64,000 nucleotides of DNA from Neptuniibacter halophilus. Lineage in GTDB: Bacteria > Pseudomonadota > Gammaproteobacteria > Pseudomonadales > Balneatricaceae. Below are positions 47,466 to 57,457 of this stretch, one piece after another. Both the position numbers and the translations under genes were made by a program. The notes beneath the pieces were generated by a model. It made no database searches and was not told the DNA's origin. It saw nothing but the letters and a program-made list of their open reading frames with translations. The DNA lies in assembly GCF_030295765.1 (NCBI RefSeq), contig NZ_AP027292.1, forward strand, positions 496,001-560,000, in the 5' to 3' direction. Each line of letters starts with the position of its first letter. The first letter of the stretch is position 1.

Positions 47466-48749
47466 TCAGACCTGCGCCTCACGGTAGAACCGGGTCAGCA
47501 CTTTGCAAAGGTGACGTACATCCTCAACCCCTGCCATCTCCCGGATCGAGTGCATTGCAAACTGCGGCACACCAATATCCAGCGTCCGCACGCCCAGCTC
47601 GGCGGAGGTAATCGGACCAATCGTACTGCCACAACCCATATCACTGCGCACAACAAATGCCTGCACCGGTACCTCCTCCAGACGCGCCAGATCACGGAAT
47701 AGCGCACTGGTCTCACTGTTCGTTGCATAACGCTGGTTGGCATTCAGTTTGATAACCGGCCCCGCATTCAGTAATGGCCCATGATTGGCATCATGCTTAT
47801 CCGCAAAATTCGGGTGGATACCATGGGCATTATCGGCCGAAATCATGACCGAACGGCTCAGCATCCGGTTACGTGCCTCAGCATCAGGCATCAGCCGCTC
47901 CAGCACCTGCTTCAGCATAGGCCCCTGAGCACCGGCTGCGCTCATGCTGCCCACCTCTTCATGGTCATTACAAACCAGCAGGGTCGCGTATTCAGAATCA
48001 GCTTCAAGCAGAGAAGACAACCCCATATAGCAGCTAAGCAGATTATCCAGCCGTGCAGAGGTCAGAAATTCCTGATTCAACCCAACAAGGCCCGGAGGCT
48101 GGGTATCGTAGAGAGAGATCTCATAATCGAGTACCTGATCCAGATCCTCTACCCCCTCCGCCTGCAGTTGCTGTTTCAGTATCTGCCTGAATTCAGCTTT
48201 GCTCTCTCCCTGCCCTAAAATAACCGGCAGGTAGGTTTGCGCATTAATCGCGCGACTATTATTGGCTTCACGGTCAAGATGAATAGCGAGACTTGGGATA
48301 ACTGCGACCGGCCGCTGAAAATTCAACAGCGCCTGCTTACGCTCTCCTTTTGCAGACAGATAATCAACTCGACCGGCCATCGACAGATCACGGTCAAACC
48401 AGGGATTGAGCAATACACCGCCATAAACTTCCACACCAAGCTGCTGGTAACCCTGACGATGCAGGTCCGGCTGGGGTTTTACCTTCAGACAAGGCGAGTC
48501 CGTATGCGCTCCGACCATACGTACACCGGTTTCTTCCAGAGGCGCTGCTTTTGGCAGAGTCCAGGCAACTACGGAGGAGCCGTTCCGCAGGGTAAAATAG
48601 CGCCCCCCAGCCTGAGTCTGCCAGCGATCCTCTTCAGCCAACTGAATAAAACCGGCTGCACGAAGACGCCCGGCCATCTCAGCAACCGCATGATAAGGGG
48701 TCGGTGATGCAGACAGGAATGCCTGCAGGTCAGCAATTAAATCAGCCAT
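47466..48749 (-). CDS. apeB: M18 family aminopeptidase
   Basis: 427 residues, full length for the family. Metal-binding and catalytic segments are recognisable: [22 protein letters not shown] with the catalytic Glu pair, [11 protein letters not shown], and [11 protein letters not shown] near the C-terminus. M18 enzymes are two-zinc, multimeric cytoplasmic peptidases that remove acidic or neutral N-terminal residues. It lies 19 bases after the FKBP lipoprotein gene and is probably co-transcribed with it. Confidence 0.95.
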   Translation of the reverse strand: MADLIADLQAFLSASPTPYHAVAEMAGRLRAAGFIQLAEEDRWQTQAGGRYFTLRNGSSVVAWTLPKAAPLEETGVRMVGAHTDSPCLKVKPQPDLHRQGYQQLGVEVYGGVLLNPWFDRDLSMAGRVDYLSAKGERKQALLNFQRPVAVIPSLAIHLDREANNSRAINAQTYLPVILGQGESKAEFRQILKQQLQAEGVEDLDQVLDYEISLYDTQPPGLVGLNQEFLTSARLDNLLSCYMGLSSLLEADSEYATLLVCNDHEEVGSMSAAGAQGPMLKQVLERLMPDAEARNRMLSRSVMISADNAHGIHPNFADKHDANHGPLLNAGPVIKLNANQRYATNSETSALFRDLARLEEVPVQAFVVRSDMGCGSTIGPITSAELGVRTLDIGVPQFAMHSIREMAGVEDVRHLCKVLTRFYREAQV

Positions 48750-48768
48750 CTTTACCTTGCTCCTTTGC

Positions 48769-49284
48769 TTATTCAGCGGCAGTAAAATCGATCAGTTCCA
48801 CCTTAAAGATCAGAGTGGAGTTAGCAGGAATATCCTCACTTGGGCTGGTTGCACCATAGGCCAGTTCAGGTGGGATATACAGCATCCAGACATCGCCTCG
48901 CTTCATCATCGAGACGCCCTCCGTCCAGCCCTTGATCACCCGATTGAGAGGAAAGGTGGTGGGTTTGCCACGCTTATAGGAGCTGTCAAAGACATGCCCG
49001 TCTGTCCGCATACCTTCGTAATGAACGGTCACCTGATCACTGACCGCTGGTGAATCACCGTCGCCGCTGGCCAATACCTTGTACTGCAGGCCACTCGGCG
49101 TGGTTACCACACCCTCAGCTTTGGCATTATCAGCCATGAAGGCATCACCCGCTTTACGCACCTCATCATTCAAGGCCTTCTCGATCAACTCCTGACGAAA
49201 TGCCTCTTTCTCTGCATCTTCACCACAGCCGGAAATTGCTGCGGTCATCACCAGCAGCGCCAACAGCCCAAACCCTGTTTTCAT
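48769..49284 (-). CDS. FKBP-type peptidyl-prolyl isomerase lipoprotein
   Basis: 171 residues from the ATG at 49284, preceded by GGAAAG and giving a clean lipoprotein signal (lipobox ISGC). The longer frame from 49326 would bury it. A helical stretch ([17 protein letters not shown]) is followed by a complete FKBP domain: [73 protein letters not shown]. It catalyses cis-trans prolyl isomerisation in the periplasm, tethered to a membrane. Confidence 0.94.
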   Translation of the reverse strand: MKTGFGLLALLVMTAAISGCGEDAEKEAFRQELIEKALNDEVRKAGDAFMADNAKAEGVVTTPSGLQYKVLASGDGDSPAVSDQVTVHYEGMRTDGHVFDSSYKRGKPTTFPLNRVIKGWTEGVSMMKRGDVWMLYIPPELAYGATSPSEDIPANSTLIFKVELIDFTAAE

Positions 49285-49443
49285 AATTCTTTCCAATCTC
49301 AATTTATATCTGCAAAAGGTTAGCAACCAATTGATTTTACAACAGTGCGGCGCATGTCTACACTGCTACAGTCGGGATTGGGGGAACTCTCTCCCCGATA
49401 TCCTGTCCTAGTTGAACCAAGAGCGTTAGATAAGACTTAAATT

Positions 49444-51534
49444 ATGCACAGATCCCTGCTGAAGCCGCTGTTTATTACCGCTTTTTCCCTTCTTCTCCCG
49501 GTCAGTTCCCATGCAGTTGTCTCCCAACTGGAATCGGAACCTGTGCATAAGGAAACCCTGCTCGAGATTACTCAGGCCCTTAAACTGGGACACTACAACC
49601 GGATCAACGTTGATGATGCGCTCTCCGGCAAGATTCTGGATCAGTATCTGAAAGACCTGGACCCGGCACGCAGTTACTTCTACAAAAGCGATGTTGATGA
49701 GTTCGAACAATATCGCACCACGCTGGACGACAAAATTAAAGCCGGTGACCTGACAGAGGCCTACCGCATCTTTAACCGCTTTCAGGAGCGAATGGAAGAC
49801 CGCCTGGAATTCACCATCTCCGAACTCGAAAACGGTAAAGAGTTCGACTTTGACAAAGAAGAGAGCCTGAATACCGATCGCGAAAACGCCCCCTGGATTA
49901 CCAACCGGGAGGAGATGGATCAACTCTGGGATCGCCGCCTGAAAAGCGCCCTGTTAAATTTGAAGCTGGCCGACAAAAGCCTGGAAGAAGCCCGTGAAGT
50001 TCTGATTAAGCGCTATAAAAACCAGCTTAACCGGGCACAACAGGTCAACAGCGAAGACGTATTCCAGACCTTTGCCAACGCTTTCACTAAACAGTACGAT
50101 CCCCACACCCAGTATTTTTCCCCGCGTAAATCTGAAAACTTCAAAATTAATATGAGCCTTTCTCTGGAAGGGATTGGTGCCGTACTGAAAAGTGAAAACG
50201 AGTTCACCCAGATTGTCCGGCTGGTTCCGGCAGGTCCGGCTGACAAAACCGGCCAACTAAAAGCCAGTGACCGGATTATTGGTGTCGGCCAAGGGGAAGA
50301 AGGAGAAATTGAAGACGTGATCGGCTGGCGCCTAGATGAGGTTGTCGATCTGATCCGCGGCCCCAAAGGCACCACCGTTCGCCTCGAAGTTAAAAGCTCC
50401 GAACGTGAAGACACACCCTCCAGGATCGTCAAAATTGTCCGTAACAAAGTTGAACTGGAGGAGCAATCCGCGCAGAAACGGATTCTCGACGTGGAGCATC
50501 TGGGCCGCCAGTTCCGCCTTGGCGTGATAGAGATTCCCGCTTTCTACATTGACTTTGCCGCCCTGCAGCGTGGTGATGAAGATTATAAAAGTACCTCCCG
50601 TGATGTGGAGAAGCTGGTTAAAGAGCTGAAACAGGAAAATATTGATGGTCTGATCATCGACCTGCGCAATAACGGCGGCGGCTCCCTGCGTGAAGCGAAT
50701 GACACGGTAGGACTGTTTATCAAACATGGCCCGACCGTACAGATCAAAGACTCCACCGGCCGTGTAGAAGTGCTGCGCGACCGCGACCCTAAAGCGATCT
50801 ACGTCGGCCCCATGGCTGTACTGGTTAACCGCCTGTCTGCTTCTGCATCGGAAATTTTTGCCGGTGCAATTCAGGACTATAACCGCGGTATCGTGCTCGG
50901 CGGCCAGACATTTGGTAAAGGCACAGTACAGACACTGCTCCCCCTGAACCACGGCCAGTTAAAACTGACCCACGCCAAGTTCTACCGGATTAATGGCGAC
51001 AGCACGCAGAACCGGGGCGTACACCCGGACATCAGTTTCCCGACCCTATATGATCCCGAGATCATCGGTGAGAGCGCACTTGAGCAGGCACTTTCCTGGG
51101 ATGCGGTCCGCTCAGCCCCACACGGCAGCTATCCAAGTCTGGATCCTGTTCTGGAGCACATCCTGCAACGCTACCAAAACCGTACCCTTACCGATCCTGA
51201 CTTCGTCTACATGCGCGAGCAGGTTGATCACCTGAGCGAAGCCCGCAAAGAGAGCGGCCTGATCCCTCTGCGTGAAAGCACCCTGAAACAGGAACGTGAT
51301 GCCGCAGAACAGTGGCAGGTTGATGCCGAAAACCGCCGTCGCAGCCAGAAACAGCTCCCCCCGATCAGCTCCCTGACTGAGCTCGAAGAGGAGCTGGAGA
51401 AAGACGCTCAGGGGCGGCCGATCAACCCGGAAGAGGAAGCGATGCTGGTTGAGAGTGGCCGGATATTGATGGACACCCTGTTTATGCAACTGCAATACTC
51501 TGCAGCCGAAGCGGAAGAAACACCGCAAAACTGA
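49444..51534 (+). CDS. prc: Carboxy-terminal processing protease (Prc/Tsp)
   Basis: 696 residues. A signal peptide (1-24, ending SSHA) exports it to the periplasm. An N-terminal helical domain is followed by a PDZ domain (about 240-330, VPAGPADKTGQLKASDRIIGVG) and an S41 protease domain (DGLIIDLRNNGGGSL; nucleophile Ser467 in LSASASEIFAG; general-base Lys492 in FGKGTVQ, spaced 25 residues as in E. coli Tsp). A C-terminal helical extension completes the family length. It degrades misfolded or tagged periplasmic proteins and trims PBP3 and muropeptide enzymes in relatives. Followed 30 bases later by an unknown membrane gene. Confidence 0.96.
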   Translation: MHRSLLKPLFITAFSLLLPVSSHAVVSQLESEPVHKETLLEITQALKLGHYNRINVDDALSGKILDQYLKDLDPARSYFYKSDVDEFEQYRTTLDDKIKAGDLTEAYRIFNRFQERMEDRLEFTISELENGKEFDFDKEESLNTDRENAPWITNREEMDQLWDRRLKSALLNLKLADKSLEEAREVLIKRYKNQLNRAQQVNSEDVFQTFANAFTKQYDPHTQYFSPRKSENFKINMSLSLEGIGAVLKSENEFTQIVRLVPAGPADKTGQLKASDRIIGVGQGEEGEIEDVIGWRLDEVVDLIRGPKGTTVRLEVKSSEREDTPSRIVKIVRNKVELEEQSAQKRILDVEHLGRQFRLGVIEIPAFYIDFAALQRGDEDYKSTSRDVEKLVKELKQENIDGLIIDLRNNGGGSLREANDTVGLFIKHGPTVQIKDSTGRVEVLRDRDPKAIYVGPMAVLVNRLSASASEIFAGAIQDYNRGIVLGGQTFGKGTVQTLLPLNHGQLKLTHAKFYRINGDSTQNRGVHPDISFPTLYDPEIIGESALEQALSWDAVRSAPHGSYPSLDPVLEHILQRYQNRTLTDPDFVYMREQVDHLSEARKESGLIPLRESTLKQERDAAEQWQVDAENRRRSQKQLPPISSLTELEEELEKDAQGRPINPEEEAMLVESGRILMDTLFMQLQYSAAEAEETPQN

Positions 51535-51564
51535 TTCAGTGGAATAAGCACAGGGAATACCGGC

Positions 51565-52344
51565 ATGCAGGCCAAGAAACTGATTATCCTCCTTATTGTT
51601 ATCCCCGTCGTGCTGGCGATCCTCGGGATTGGCGGCTACTTCGCCTATAACGAGATGCAGGGCCAGCACGAACAGAACCTGAAAGATCTGGAGAAATTTG
51701 GCTTTACGGTTATCCCCACAACCGTGTATTCAGAGTCCACCGGCGAGCTGGGAACCAAGCAGTTGCCGGCAACCTTTGCCGAAACCAAGCTGACCCCCAC
51801 CCAGAAGGTAATTAAAGGCCTGATGGCGGATAACGAACAGCTCATTGCCGACAAAGAGATGCTCAACCAGCAGATCGATGCTCTGAAAGCCGAGATAGCC
51901 GCACTGGAAGAGTATAAAAAGCTGAATGAGCACTTCGCCCCGCTGAGTATCATCGAGGAGATCGCCGCCGTTGAAAAACAACTTAAAGAGCTGCTGATCA
52001 ACATGCCGGATGCACGCAGGTTCTCCAATCTGCAGATTGAAGCGATGTCCGCGGCAGCGGCCAACGAATACCGTAAGTTTATCGGCGGTAAGCGCCTGAT
52101 TCTGTCAACGGTGGAGCGTGAAGATCTGGTTAAAACCTATATGCCGGAGTTCTCGTTCTGTATTGGCGACGGTATCGACATTGCAGCCAACTCCCCTCGT
52201 GAAGAGCGCCTGATCACTACCTATTTCCGCAAACAGGACAGCACCCTCCTGCCGGGCGACCTGAAAGCCGATCTGGAAGTGATCAGCAAGCCCTGCCAGA
52301 CCGCACTCTACGAACGACTGGCAGACTACGACAGACCCTTCTGA
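51565..52344 (+). CDS. Membrane-anchored coiled-coil protein, 259 residues
   Basis: Not recognised as a named family. One N-terminal membrane helix (LIILLIVIPVVLAILGIGGYF, about 6-27) works as an uncleaved anchor. A coiled coil follows at about 85-120 (MADNEQLIADKEMLNQQIDALKAEIAALEEYKKL), then a globular periplasmic part with FSFCIGDGIDIAANSPREE and two Cys. Thirty bases after prc and ending at a terminator, it is probably co-transcribed with prc. An envelope role is likely; anything further would be guesswork. Confidence 0.75.
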   Translation: MQAKKLIILLIVIPVVLAILGIGGYFAYNEMQGQHEQNLKDLEKFGFTVIPTTVYSESTGELGTKQLPATFAETKLTPTQKVIKGLMADNEQLIADKEMLNQQIDALKAEIAALEEYKKLNEHFAPLSIIEEIAAVEKQLKELLINMPDARRFSNLQIEAMSAAAANEYRKFIGGKRLILSTVEREDLVKTYMPEFSFCIGDGIDIAANSPREERLITTYFRKQDSTLLPGDLKADLEVISKPCQTALYERLADYDRPF

Positions 52345-52362
52345 CCTGCATAAAAATCATGC

Positions 52363-52388
52363 AAAACCACTGTAACCGCGGTGGTTTT
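52363..52388 (+). terminator. Terminator after the prc unit
   Basis: An AAAACCAC/GTGGTTTT stem with a ten-base loop ends in TTTT, 19 bases after the membrane-protein stop. It overlaps the start of the rpsA promoter region. Confidence 0.7.
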
Positions 52389-52398
52389 ACTGTATAAT
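52371..52398 (+). promoter_or_regulatory. rpsA promoter
   Basis: A perfect -10 TATAAT (52393-52398) lies 16 bases after a weak -35 (TGTAAC at 52371-52376). It leaves a leader of about 135 bases before the rpsA ATG. Confidence 0.65.
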
Positions 52399-52436
52399 GC
52401 GCGCTCATTTTCTATTGAATTGGGCGCTACACCGGT

Positions 52437-52494
52437 CACAGCTCCCTCTTTAAATACTTAAACTGACCCTGTAAGTCCGGTATTACAGGCTGTG
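52437..52494 (+). promoter_or_regulatory. Structured rpsA 5' leader
   Basis: Nested pairings: an outer CACAGC/GCTGTG and an inner CCTGTAA/TTACAGG (52468-52474 with 52483-52489). S1 represses its own mRNA in E. coli through a folded leader. This structure could serve the same end, but that is inference. Confidence 0.4.
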
Positions 52495-52538
52495 CTGTTC
52501 TCGGTTCCGGGTAACAGCCCTACTATAGGACACATTCA

Positions 52539-54218
52539 ATGAGCGAAAGCTTTGCTGATCTGTTTGAAGAATCCCTTCAGTCTCTGGACATGACCCCTGG
52601 TAAACTGGTAATCGGTGAAGTTGTCGATATCGACAGCGACTGGGTTACTGTTCACGCAGGTCTGAAATCCGAAGCAATCATCCCGCGTTCTCAGTTCCTG
52701 AACGATGCAAACGAACTGGAAATCAAAATCGGTGACGACGTTAAAGTTGCACTGGAAGCGGTTGAAGATGGCTTTGGTGAGACTCGCCTGTCTCGCGAAA
52801 AAGCGAAACGCGCTGAAGCATGGGAAGTTCTGCAGACTAAATTTGAAGCTGAAGAAACTGTTAAAGGTTACATCAGCGGCAAAGTTAAAGGCGGCTTCAC
52901 CGTTAGCATCAACAACATTCAGGGCTTCCTGCCAGGCTCTCTGGTAGACGTTCGCCCGGTTCGCGATGTTGACCACCTGGAAGGCAAAGAGCTGGAATTC
53001 AAACTGATCAAGCTGGATCCTAAGCGTAACAACATCGTTGTTTCTCGCCGTGCGGTTCTGCAGGAAGCTAACAGCGCTCAGCGTGATGAGCTGCTGGCTA
53101 CCCTGGAAGAAGGTCAGGAAGTTAAAGGTTTCGTTAAGAACCTGACTAACTATGGTGCATTCATCGATCTGGGTGGTGTTGACGGCCTGCTGCACATCAC
53201 TGACATGGCCTGGAAACGTATCTCTCACCCATCTGAGATGCTGAACCCAGGTGACGAGATCACTGTTAAGATCATCAAGTTCGACAAAGAATCTGGTCGT
53301 ATCTCTCTGGGTCTGAAACAGCTGTCTCTGGATCCATGGTCTCTGATCAAAGAACGTTACCCGGCTGGCAGCCAGTGCCAGGCGCGTATCACTAACCTGA
53401 CTGACTACGGCTGCTTCGCTTCTATCGAAGACGGCGTTGAAGGTCTGGTACACGTTTCTGAAATGTCCTGGACTAACAAAAACATCCACCCATCTAAAGT
53501 TGTTCAGATTGGTGATGAAGTAGAAGTTATGATCCTGGACGTTGATGAAGAGCGTCGTCGTATCTCCCTGGGTATCAAGCAGTGCACTGCTAACCCATGG
53601 GTAACTTTCGCTGAGCAGTTCGCTGCGGGCGACAAAGTAACAGGTACTATCAAGACTATCACTGACTTCGGTATCTTCGTAGGTCTGCAGGACGAGCTGG
53701 ACGGTCTGGTTCACATGTCCGACATCACCTGGGAAGCTGATGCTGAAGCAGCACTGCGCCAGTTCAAGAAAGGCGAAGAAGTTGAAGCAGTTATCCTGTC
53801 TATCGACGCTGAGAAAGAGCGTATCTCTCTAGGCATCAAACAGCTTGAAAGCGATCCGTTCGCTGAATACGCTGCAGCAAACGACAAAGGCTCTATCGTA
53901 ACCGGTAAAGTAACTTCTGTTGACGCTAAAGCGGCTGTAGTTGAGCTGGCAGAAGGCATCGAAGGTACTCTGAAAGTATCTGAGATCTCTGTTGACCGCG
54001 TAGAAGACGCTTCTTCTGTACTGAACGTTGGTGACGAAGTTGAAGCTAAGATCGTTACTCTGGATCGTCGCAACCGCGTGATCAACCTGTCTATCAAAGC
54101 GAAAGAACAGGCTGAAGAGAAAGCAGCGATCTCTGCTGTACGTAACGCTGAAGTTGAAGTATCCGGCCCGACTACTATCGGTGACCTGATCAAAGCTCAG
54201 CTGGACAACCAGAAGTAA
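52539..54218 (+). CDS. rpsA: 30S ribosomal protein S1
   Basis: 559 residues, the normal gammaproteobacterial length, with six S1 RNA-binding repeats (about 20-90, 105-171, 190-262, 277-348, 364-435 and 450-520). The third to fifth carry the clearest [22 protein letters not shown] cores. S1 brings mRNA to the 30S subunit. Codon use is strongly biased to the optimal set (CTG, CGT, GGT, AAA), unlike its neighbours, fitting very high expression. The ribosome site is modest (AGGA, eight bases). Unusually, neither cmk upstream nor ihfB downstream is adjacent. Confidence 0.97.
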   Translation: MSESFADLFEESLQSLDMTPGKLVIGEVVDIDSDWVTVHAGLKSEAIIPRSQFLNDANELEIKIGDDVKVALEAVEDGFGETRLSREKAKRAEAWEVLQTKFEAEETVKGYISGKVKGGFTVSINNIQGFLPGSLVDVRPVRDVDHLEGKELEFKLIKLDPKRNNIVVSRRAVLQEANSAQRDELLATLEEGQEVKGFVKNLTNYGAFIDLGGVDGLLHITDMAWKRISHPSEMLNPGDEITVKIIKFDKESGRISLGLKQLSLDPWSLIKERYPAGSQCQARITNLTDYGCFASIEDGVEGLVHVSEMSWTNKNIHPSKVVQIGDEVEVMILDVDEERRRISLGIKQCTANPWVTFAEQFAAGDKVTGTIKTITDFGIFVGLQDELDGLVHMSDITWEADAEAALRQFKKGEEVEAVILSIDAEKERISLGIKQLESDPFAEYAAANDKGSIVTGKVTSVDAKAAVVELAEGIEGTLKVSEISVDRVEDASSVLNVGDEVEAKIVTLDRRNRVINLSIKAKEQAEEKAAISAVRNAEVEVSGPTTIGDLIKAQLDNQK

Positions 54219-54237
54219 TCACTTCCTGTCCTGACTG

Positions 54238-54270
54238 AAAAAGCCGCAATCTCCGGATTGCGGCTTTTTT
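54238..54270 (+). terminator. Rho-independent terminator of rpsA
   Basis: A 14-bp perfect stem (AAAAAGCCGCAATC/GATTGCGGCTTTTT) with a TCCG tetraloop ends in a T-run, 19 bases after the rpsA stop. A textbook strong terminator. Confidence 0.95.
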
Positions 54271-54374
54271 GTTTCTGCCCCCGGCCAGAATAAAAAGGCA
54301 CACTTTTTGCTCAACCTTTAGTGACAGACGCGGGTCCATTCGGGCCAGCGGCAACCCTGAAGGTCGAGGTAAGG

Positions 54375-57300
54375 ATGCTTGATTATCTGTGGCTGATCAT
54401 CTCTGCCCTGCTGGTTTTTCTCATGCAGGCAGGCTTTCTTTGCCTCGAAAGCGGCAGAATTCGCAGTAAAAACAGCATCAACGTTGCTGCCAAGAACATC
54501 TCTGACTTTATCCTCTCCATTGCCATTTTCTGGCTGATTGGCTTCGGCCTGATGTTTGGCGACAGTGTCGCAGGCCTGATGGGCAGTAACCAATTTCTCT
54601 TCGGCGACGACGCCAGCGCCTTTCAACTCTGCTTCTTTTTGTTTCAGATGATGTTCTGCGGCACTGCCGCAACGCTCACTTCTGGTGCAACCGCTGAAAG
54701 AATGACCTTTAATGGCTATATTCTGGTCACCGCCATACTCTGTATTTTCATCTACCCGCTGGTCGGACACTGGAGCTGGGCCAGCCTCTATAATCCCGAA
54801 AATTCAGGCTGGCTGGAAAGCCTCGGCTTTATCGATTTCGCCGGCGCTACCGTAGTTCACTCAGTCGGGAGCTGGATCGCTCTGGCGGCAGTTCTGGTGA
54901 TCGGCCCGCGGATCGGCCGCTACCAGAATAAAACCCGCTTCCCTTCCGGCAACAACCTGCCAATGGCCACCATGGGCACACTGCTGATCTGGCTCGGCTG
55001 GTTTGGTTTTAATGGCGGCAGCGCAATACACCTGACCGGGCAAGTCCCGACTATCCTGCTCAACACCTGTCTGGCCGCTGTCTGGGGCGGATTTATTGCC
55101 TCCAGCCTGCACTATCTGAAACAGCAGTTTATCGATGTCAGCTACATCCTCAACGGCATCATCGCCGGTCTGGTCAGTATCACTGCCGCCTGTCATGCAG
55201 TTTCCCCCACCTCCGCCAGCGTGATAGGCATGATCGCAGGCGTGATTCTCTATTATGGCAGCGGACTGATTGAACGCTTAAAAGTCGATGACGCCCTTTA
55301 CGTGATTCCAGCCCATCTTTTTGCCGGTATCTGGGGCACCCTCGCCTTCGCCCTGTTCAGCCAGCCGGAGCATCTCAGCCCGGGCCTGAGCCGCGGCGAA
55401 CAGTTTGCTATCCAGTTGTTCGCGGTTGTGGTAACAGGCCTCTACAGTTTCGGCCTCAGCTACCTGCTTTTACGTCTGGTAAACCACTACCTCCCACTGC
55501 GGGTGACGCCTAAAGACGAAATCAAAGGCTTAAACATCACGGAGCATCGCGCATCGACTGAGCTGATCGATCTGCTCAGCGATATGGAGCAACAACAGAA
55601 TCAGGGAAGATTTTCGACGCCGGTCAAGGAGGAGCCGTTTACCGAGGTCGGTCAGATCGCCAAAAAGTACAACGAGGTAATCGAGCGGATCAATCAGGAG
55701 ATCCATGAACGGGACAACGCCATTGGCCAGTATCAGGCCAGCGAACGCCGCAAAGGCGCAATCCTTGATTCATCGATGGATTGCATTATCTCCATCGACT
55801 GGCAGGGCCAGGTCATCGAGTTTAACTCGGCCTCAGAACGCACCCTTGGCTGCCTGAAAAAACATATTCAGGGGAAACGCTTTGTCGATTTTTTTGTCAT
55901 CAAACAGGACCGTGCGCAGTTCAGTCACAGCCTGGAACAGTTTTTCAGCGCAGCCAGCGGACCTGTGCTTAACCGACGCAACCGCCTGACCCTCAGACGC
56001 ATTTCAGGGCATCAGTTCCCGGCCGAGGTCACCATTACCAGCACCCGGATGGACGAGGAATCACGCACCGAGTTCACCCTGCATATACGCGACGTAACCC
56101 GGGATCAGAAGCTGCAGTCCCGCCTCACGTTTCTGGCTTACAAAGATCCCCTCACCCGGCTTTCCAACCGTGCACATCTGATGAAAAAACTCGATCAGGA
56201 GATTCAGATTGCCCGCAACACTCAGCAGATGATCGCCCTACTATTTATGGATCTGGACCAGTTTAAAAAGATTAACGACACACTGGGTCATAAAGCCGGC
56301 GATGAGCTGCTTTGCGAGGTGGCACGCCGGCTCAGCTCCGTCTCCCGCCCCGGCGACATTATTGCCCGCTGGGGCGGTGATGAGTTTATTGTTGTGATCT
56401 GCGGCAACCTGCACCCGCAACTGATCCGGGATAAAGCCCAGAACATACTGGATATTATGCGCCTTCCGGTTGAGCTGGCATCGAAGCAGTTCAACATACC
56501 CGCCAGCATCGGGGTTGCGGTCTCTGAAAATGGCGAAACCGAAGCCGACCAACTGATTCAGGAAGCCGATATTGCCATGTATACCGCCAAACTGAACGGG
56601 CGGGATAACTATCAGGTCTTCGAACCCTACATGGCTGAGCATACCACCAAGGCCGTCAACTACGAGCGCATGATCAAACGCGCCCTGCAGGAGCAACAGT
56701 TCCATCTGGTGTACCAGCCAAAAGTACTTCAGCCCGGCAATCGTATCGTCGCGTTTGAGGCACTGATCCGCTGGAACCATCCACAGAAGGGCCCCCTGTC
56801 ACCGGCGGAATTTATCCCTGTCGCTGAAGAGAGCAATCTGATTATCCAGTTAGGCGAGCTGGTCATCAGCGAATCTCTCAGGCAGTTGGCTGACTGGCGC
56901 GCTCAACACCTTCCTCTGATGCCAATCTCCGTGAATATATCCGGCCGCCACCTGATCTCAGATGATCTGCTACCGTTTATCAAACAGCAGCTCAGCCTTT
57001 ATTCGATACCCGGCAGACTACTGGAGATTGAGATCACCGAAGGGGTGCTGATTCAGGATGTAGAGCGCTGCATTGAAGTAATGGAACAACTCAAGCAGTT
57101 ACACATCAGCATCTCTATTGATGACTTCGGTACCGGCTACTCCTCCCTTAACTACCTGAAGCGGCTGCCACTGGACATTCTCAAGATCGACCAGTCATTT
57201 GTTGAGGAGTGTGCCAGCAAAGAGGAGGATGGTGAGATCTGCGCCACCATTATTAATCTGGCCCGAAGCCTGAATCTGGAAACCGTTGCGGAGGGCGTGG

Positions 57301-57455
57301 AAACTCAGGCACAACTGGACACCCTGCTGACACTGGGCTGTCAGATATTTCAGGGCTATTATTTCTATAAGCCACTGCAGGCGGACGAGATTCCCCCGCT
57401 GCTGCAGCCTGAAGCGTTGAGCTGCCCCGGCGATGGGCAACTCAGTACCGGATAA
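54375..57455 (+). CDS. Ammonium transporter (Amt) fused to PAS-GGDEF-EAL
   Basis: 1026 residues from the ATG at 54375 (GAGG five bases upstream; a frame from 54321 adds 18 poorly supported residues). Residues 1-380 are an Amt/Rh channel of about 11 helices, with conserved Asp154 (FIDFAGATVVH), pore His162 and His314 (IPAHLFAGIWG) at AmtB-like spacing. A linker and coiled coil (400-455) lead to a PAS domain (about 460-580), GGDEF (motif at 667-671, with an RxxD inhibition site RPGD) and EAL (EALIRW at 795-800, plus EITEGV, DDFGTGYSSL and ETVAEGVET). Both enzymatic motifs are intact. It probably couples ammonium binding or transport to cyclic-di-GMP turnover. No glnK is adjacent. Confidence 0.93.
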   Translation: MLDYLWLIISALLVFLMQAGFLCLESGRIRSKNSINVAAKNISDFILSIAIFWLIGFGLMFGDSVAGLMGSNQFLFGDDASAFQLCFFLFQMMFCGTAATLTSGATAERMTFNGYILVTAILCIFIYPLVGHWSWASLYNPENSGWLESLGFIDFAGATVVHSVGSWIALAAVLVIGPRIGRYQNKTRFPSGNNLPMATMGTLLIWLGWFGFNGGSAIHLTGQVPTILLNTCLAAVWGGFIASSLHYLKQQFIDVSYILNGIIAGLVSITAACHAVSPTSASVIGMIAGVILYYGSGLIERLKVDDALYVIPAHLFAGIWGTLAFALFSQPEHLSPGLSRGEQFAIQLFAVVVTGLYSFGLSYLLLRLVNHYLPLRVTPKDEIKGLNITEHRASTELIDLLSDMEQQQNQGRFSTPVKEEPFTEVGQIAKKYNEVIERINQEIHERDNAIGQYQASERRKGAILDSSMDCIISIDWQGQVIEFNSASERTLGCLKKHIQGKRFVDFFVIKQDRAQFSHSLEQFFSAASGPVLNRRNRLTLRRISGHQFPAEVTITSTRMDEESRTEFTLHIRDVTRDQKLQSRLTFLAYKDPLTRLSNRAHLMKKLDQEIQIARNTQQMIALLFMDLDQFKKINDTLGHKAGDELLCEVARRLSSVSRPGDIIARWGGDEFIVVICGNLHPQLIRDKAQNILDIMRLPVELASKQFNIPASIGVAVSENGETEADQLIQEADIAMYTAKLNGRDNYQVFEPYMAEHTTKAVNYERMIKRALQEQQFHLVYQPKVLQPGNRIVAFEALIRWNHPQKGPLSPAEFIPVAEESNLIIQLGELVISESLRQLADWRAQHLPLMPISVNISGRHLISDDLLPFIKQQLSLYSIPGRLLEIEITEGVLIQDVERCIEVMEQLKQLHISISIDDFGTGYSSLNYLKRLPLDILKIDQSFVEECASKEEDGEICATIINLARSLNLETVAEGVETQAQLDTLLTLGCQIFQGYYFYKPLQADEIPPLLQPEALSCPGDGQLSTG

Positions 57456-57457
57456 AG

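Noticed and set aside
52536..53714. A 392-codon minus-strand frame opposite rpsA
   Set aside because: It mirrors the strongly biased codon use of rpsA, which leaves the antisense frame open. No ribosome site or recognisable product.
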